Source of the DNA: Gammaproteobacteria bacterium
GTDB lineage: Bacteria > Pseudomonadota > Gammaproteobacteria > Pseudomonadales > Halieaceae
Direction of reading: 5' to 3'
DNA length: 64,000 nt
Assembly (NCBI GenBank): GCA_030426545.1
Contig: JAUHYL010000010.1
Span: 1-64,000, forward strand
The notes under the pieces were generated by a model. It searched no databases and had not been told where the DNA came from. It saw only the letters and a list, made by a program, of their open reading frames with translations. The position numbers were made by a program, and so were the translations under genes. Each line of letters starts with the position of its first letter. The stretch's first letter is position 1. Shown here piece after piece: positions 63,178-64,000 of the stretch.

Positions 63178-63534
63178 TCAAAACTGCTTGTGCTGTGATT
63201 GCGAGAGTGCGAAGAACTCCCGCGTAATACGAACGGCCCGGTCTTCATCAAATGCCCTGCATGTGTAGATGATCAGGGAAAGGAAACGTGAAGACTGCCA
63301 GGTATACAGCGCCACCCCCGACTCGATCAGCGGCAGAAACGCCTCGATACCCTGGTTTTCCAGACTGCCCTTGCCAGTGGAATCGTTGACTACTGGCTCC
63401 CCGGCGGCAGTCACTCCCAACCCGGTTGTCAGCGCGTCAAAATAGCCGAGGATGGTATCGACATCGACCTCGCGTTCGTAGATACCTTCGATCAGTAAAC
63501 GCTGGCGATAAATATGCGGTGCCAGATTTTCCAT
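63178..63534 (-). CDS. SpeD-like (S-adenosylmethionine decarboxylase related) protein
   Basis: A 118-residue protein with the size and layout of the small bacterial AdoMet decarboxylase proenzyme. It has an N-terminal RLLIEGIYEREVDVDTILGY strand-helix, then FLPLIESGVALYTW with Glu71-Ser72 where SpeD self-cleaves to make the pyruvoyl group, and IIYTCRAFD with Cys92 at the general-acid cysteine. The histidine after the cleavage serine (ESH in classic SpeD) is Gly here, and the later HTW/HSF histidine is Tyr. It could be an AdoMet decarboxylase, one of the SpeD homologues that became pyruvoyl-dependent ornithine/arginine decarboxylases, or a non-processing relative. It lies 41 bases after the alpha/beta hydrolase gene. 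Confidence 0.6.
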   Translation of the reverse strand: MENLAPHIYRQRLLIEGIYEREVDVDTILGYFDALTTGLGVTAAGEPVVNDSTGKGSLENQGIEAFLPLIESGVALYTWQSSRFLSLIIYTCRAFDEDRAVRITREFFALSQSQHKQF

Positions 63535-63575
63535 ACACTCCGTTCCCCCTGAGTTAACCGCTGATCAGCCTGTGT

Positions 63576-64000
63576 TCACACCTTCAAAAGGGTGTTCAAC
63601 ACGCACGCAAGCGCTATGGGTTGATCCAGCATCAGGTGATGTCTGGCATCGGGAATGGCGATCATGGGTATATGCGCTCCGCCGCATTCCACCACATAGG
63701 CTGCAGAATCCGCGTCGAACAGTTTACTCTCCTCGCCGTAGACAATAACAATATCGCCGGGCGCTTCTGCAATGCGCTTGGTCTGAGCCAACATACGTTC
63801 GTGCAAGTCCGCGCTCGGCGCAAATACGCTGGGATGAAACTTCCAGGACCAGCCGCCCTCAACTTCCTGTAAAGAATGAAACGCCATGTAGTCGAACAGG
63901 TATTCCTCATTCACCTTTTGCGGTGGCGACAATACGAAGCGACCCTTGGCGGTTTCGTAGTCGGGGTAAACGCGATTCGGTCGATTCGGTTCCTGGGAAC
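63576..64000 (-). CDS. alpha/beta hydrolase, C-terminal part (cut by window edge)
   Basis: The last roughly 140 residues of an alpha/beta hydrolase. The frame continues beyond 64000 through PNRVYPDYETAKGRFVLSPP. It contains IVIVYGEESKLFDADSAAYV (the strand with the catalytic acid region) and IPDARHHLMLDQP, where the histidine ending the catalytic triad would lie. The codon at 63932 is a TTG inside the frame, not the start. It precedes the SpeD-like gene on the same strand and may form an operon with it. Substrate unknown. Confidence 0.85.
   Translation of the reverse strand, partial: SQEPNRPNRVYPDYETAKGRFVLSPPQKVNEEYLFDYMAFHSLQEVEGGWSWKFHPSVFAPSADLHERMLAQTKRIAEAPGDIVIVYGEESKLFDADSAAYVVECGGAHIPMIAIPDARHHLMLDQPIALACVLNTLLKV

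Overview
The window looks like chromosome from a marine-type gammaproteobacterium. The gene orders iscR-iscSUA-hscBA-fdx-iscX, ndk-rlmN-pilW-rodZ-ispG-hisS-yfgM-bamB-der and secD-secF are classic gammaproteobacterial synteny. The accessory genes (TonB receptor, many c-type cytochromes, P450, sulfatase, CoA-based catabolism) recall the OM60/NOR5 (Halieaceae) group. That family-level placement is inference from gene content only. I see no phage, transposase, CRISPR array, rRNA or tRNA gene.

Layout. 1-2430 (minus): a catabolic set made of a CaiB-type CoA transferase (cut by the window edge), an acyl-CoA dehydrogenase and an SDR dehydrogenase. 2572-3642 (plus): an outer-membrane beta-barrel-like protein with its own promoter. 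3706-7108 (minus): a compact operon for a c4-type cytochrome, a MauG/CcpA-like diheme enzyme and a beta-helix/cytochrome c fusion, divergent from a TonB-dependent receptor (7285-9723) that ends in a strong terminator.

9846-33458 (all minus) is a long housekeeping stretch. In transcription order it holds purL; secD-secF with their own promoter; suhB; trmJ; the ISC iron-sulfur cluster operon under an IscR-type autoregulated promoter; and ndk through der, followed by a truncated haemoglobin.

33598-41493 holds mltF, a secreted protein with a PEP-CTERM-like tail, tadA, a translationally coupled trio (retropepsin-like protease lipoprotein, 7TM inactive transglutaminase, RimK-like ATP-grasp ligase) and a sulfatase. 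41703-49549 is an envelope-glycan island: two acyltransferase-3 proteins, an LPG-synthase-type flippase-like protein, a glycosyltransferase-methyltransferase fusion and a YfhO-like protein. 50013-53594 is a 1193-residue hybrid sensor kinase.

53652-64000 mixes small-molecule enzymes with membrane-stress genes. The enzymes are an atypical P450, an amidoligase overlapping a class-I glutamine-amidotransferase-like hydrolase, a second membrane-anchored hydrolase of the same family, a 2-oxoglutarate/Fe(II) oxygenase, a membrane zinc peptidase, a SpeD-like protein and a partial alpha/beta hydrolase. The membrane genes are AI-2E/PerM, a YqjD-YqjE-like set and TVP38.

The best candidates for poorly described biology are the two separate amide-ligase/peptidase systems (36638-39911 and 55197-56875), the cytochrome/beta-helix/TonB locus (3706-9723) and the SpeD-like protein. 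All coordinates come from reading the sequence; no database search was run.
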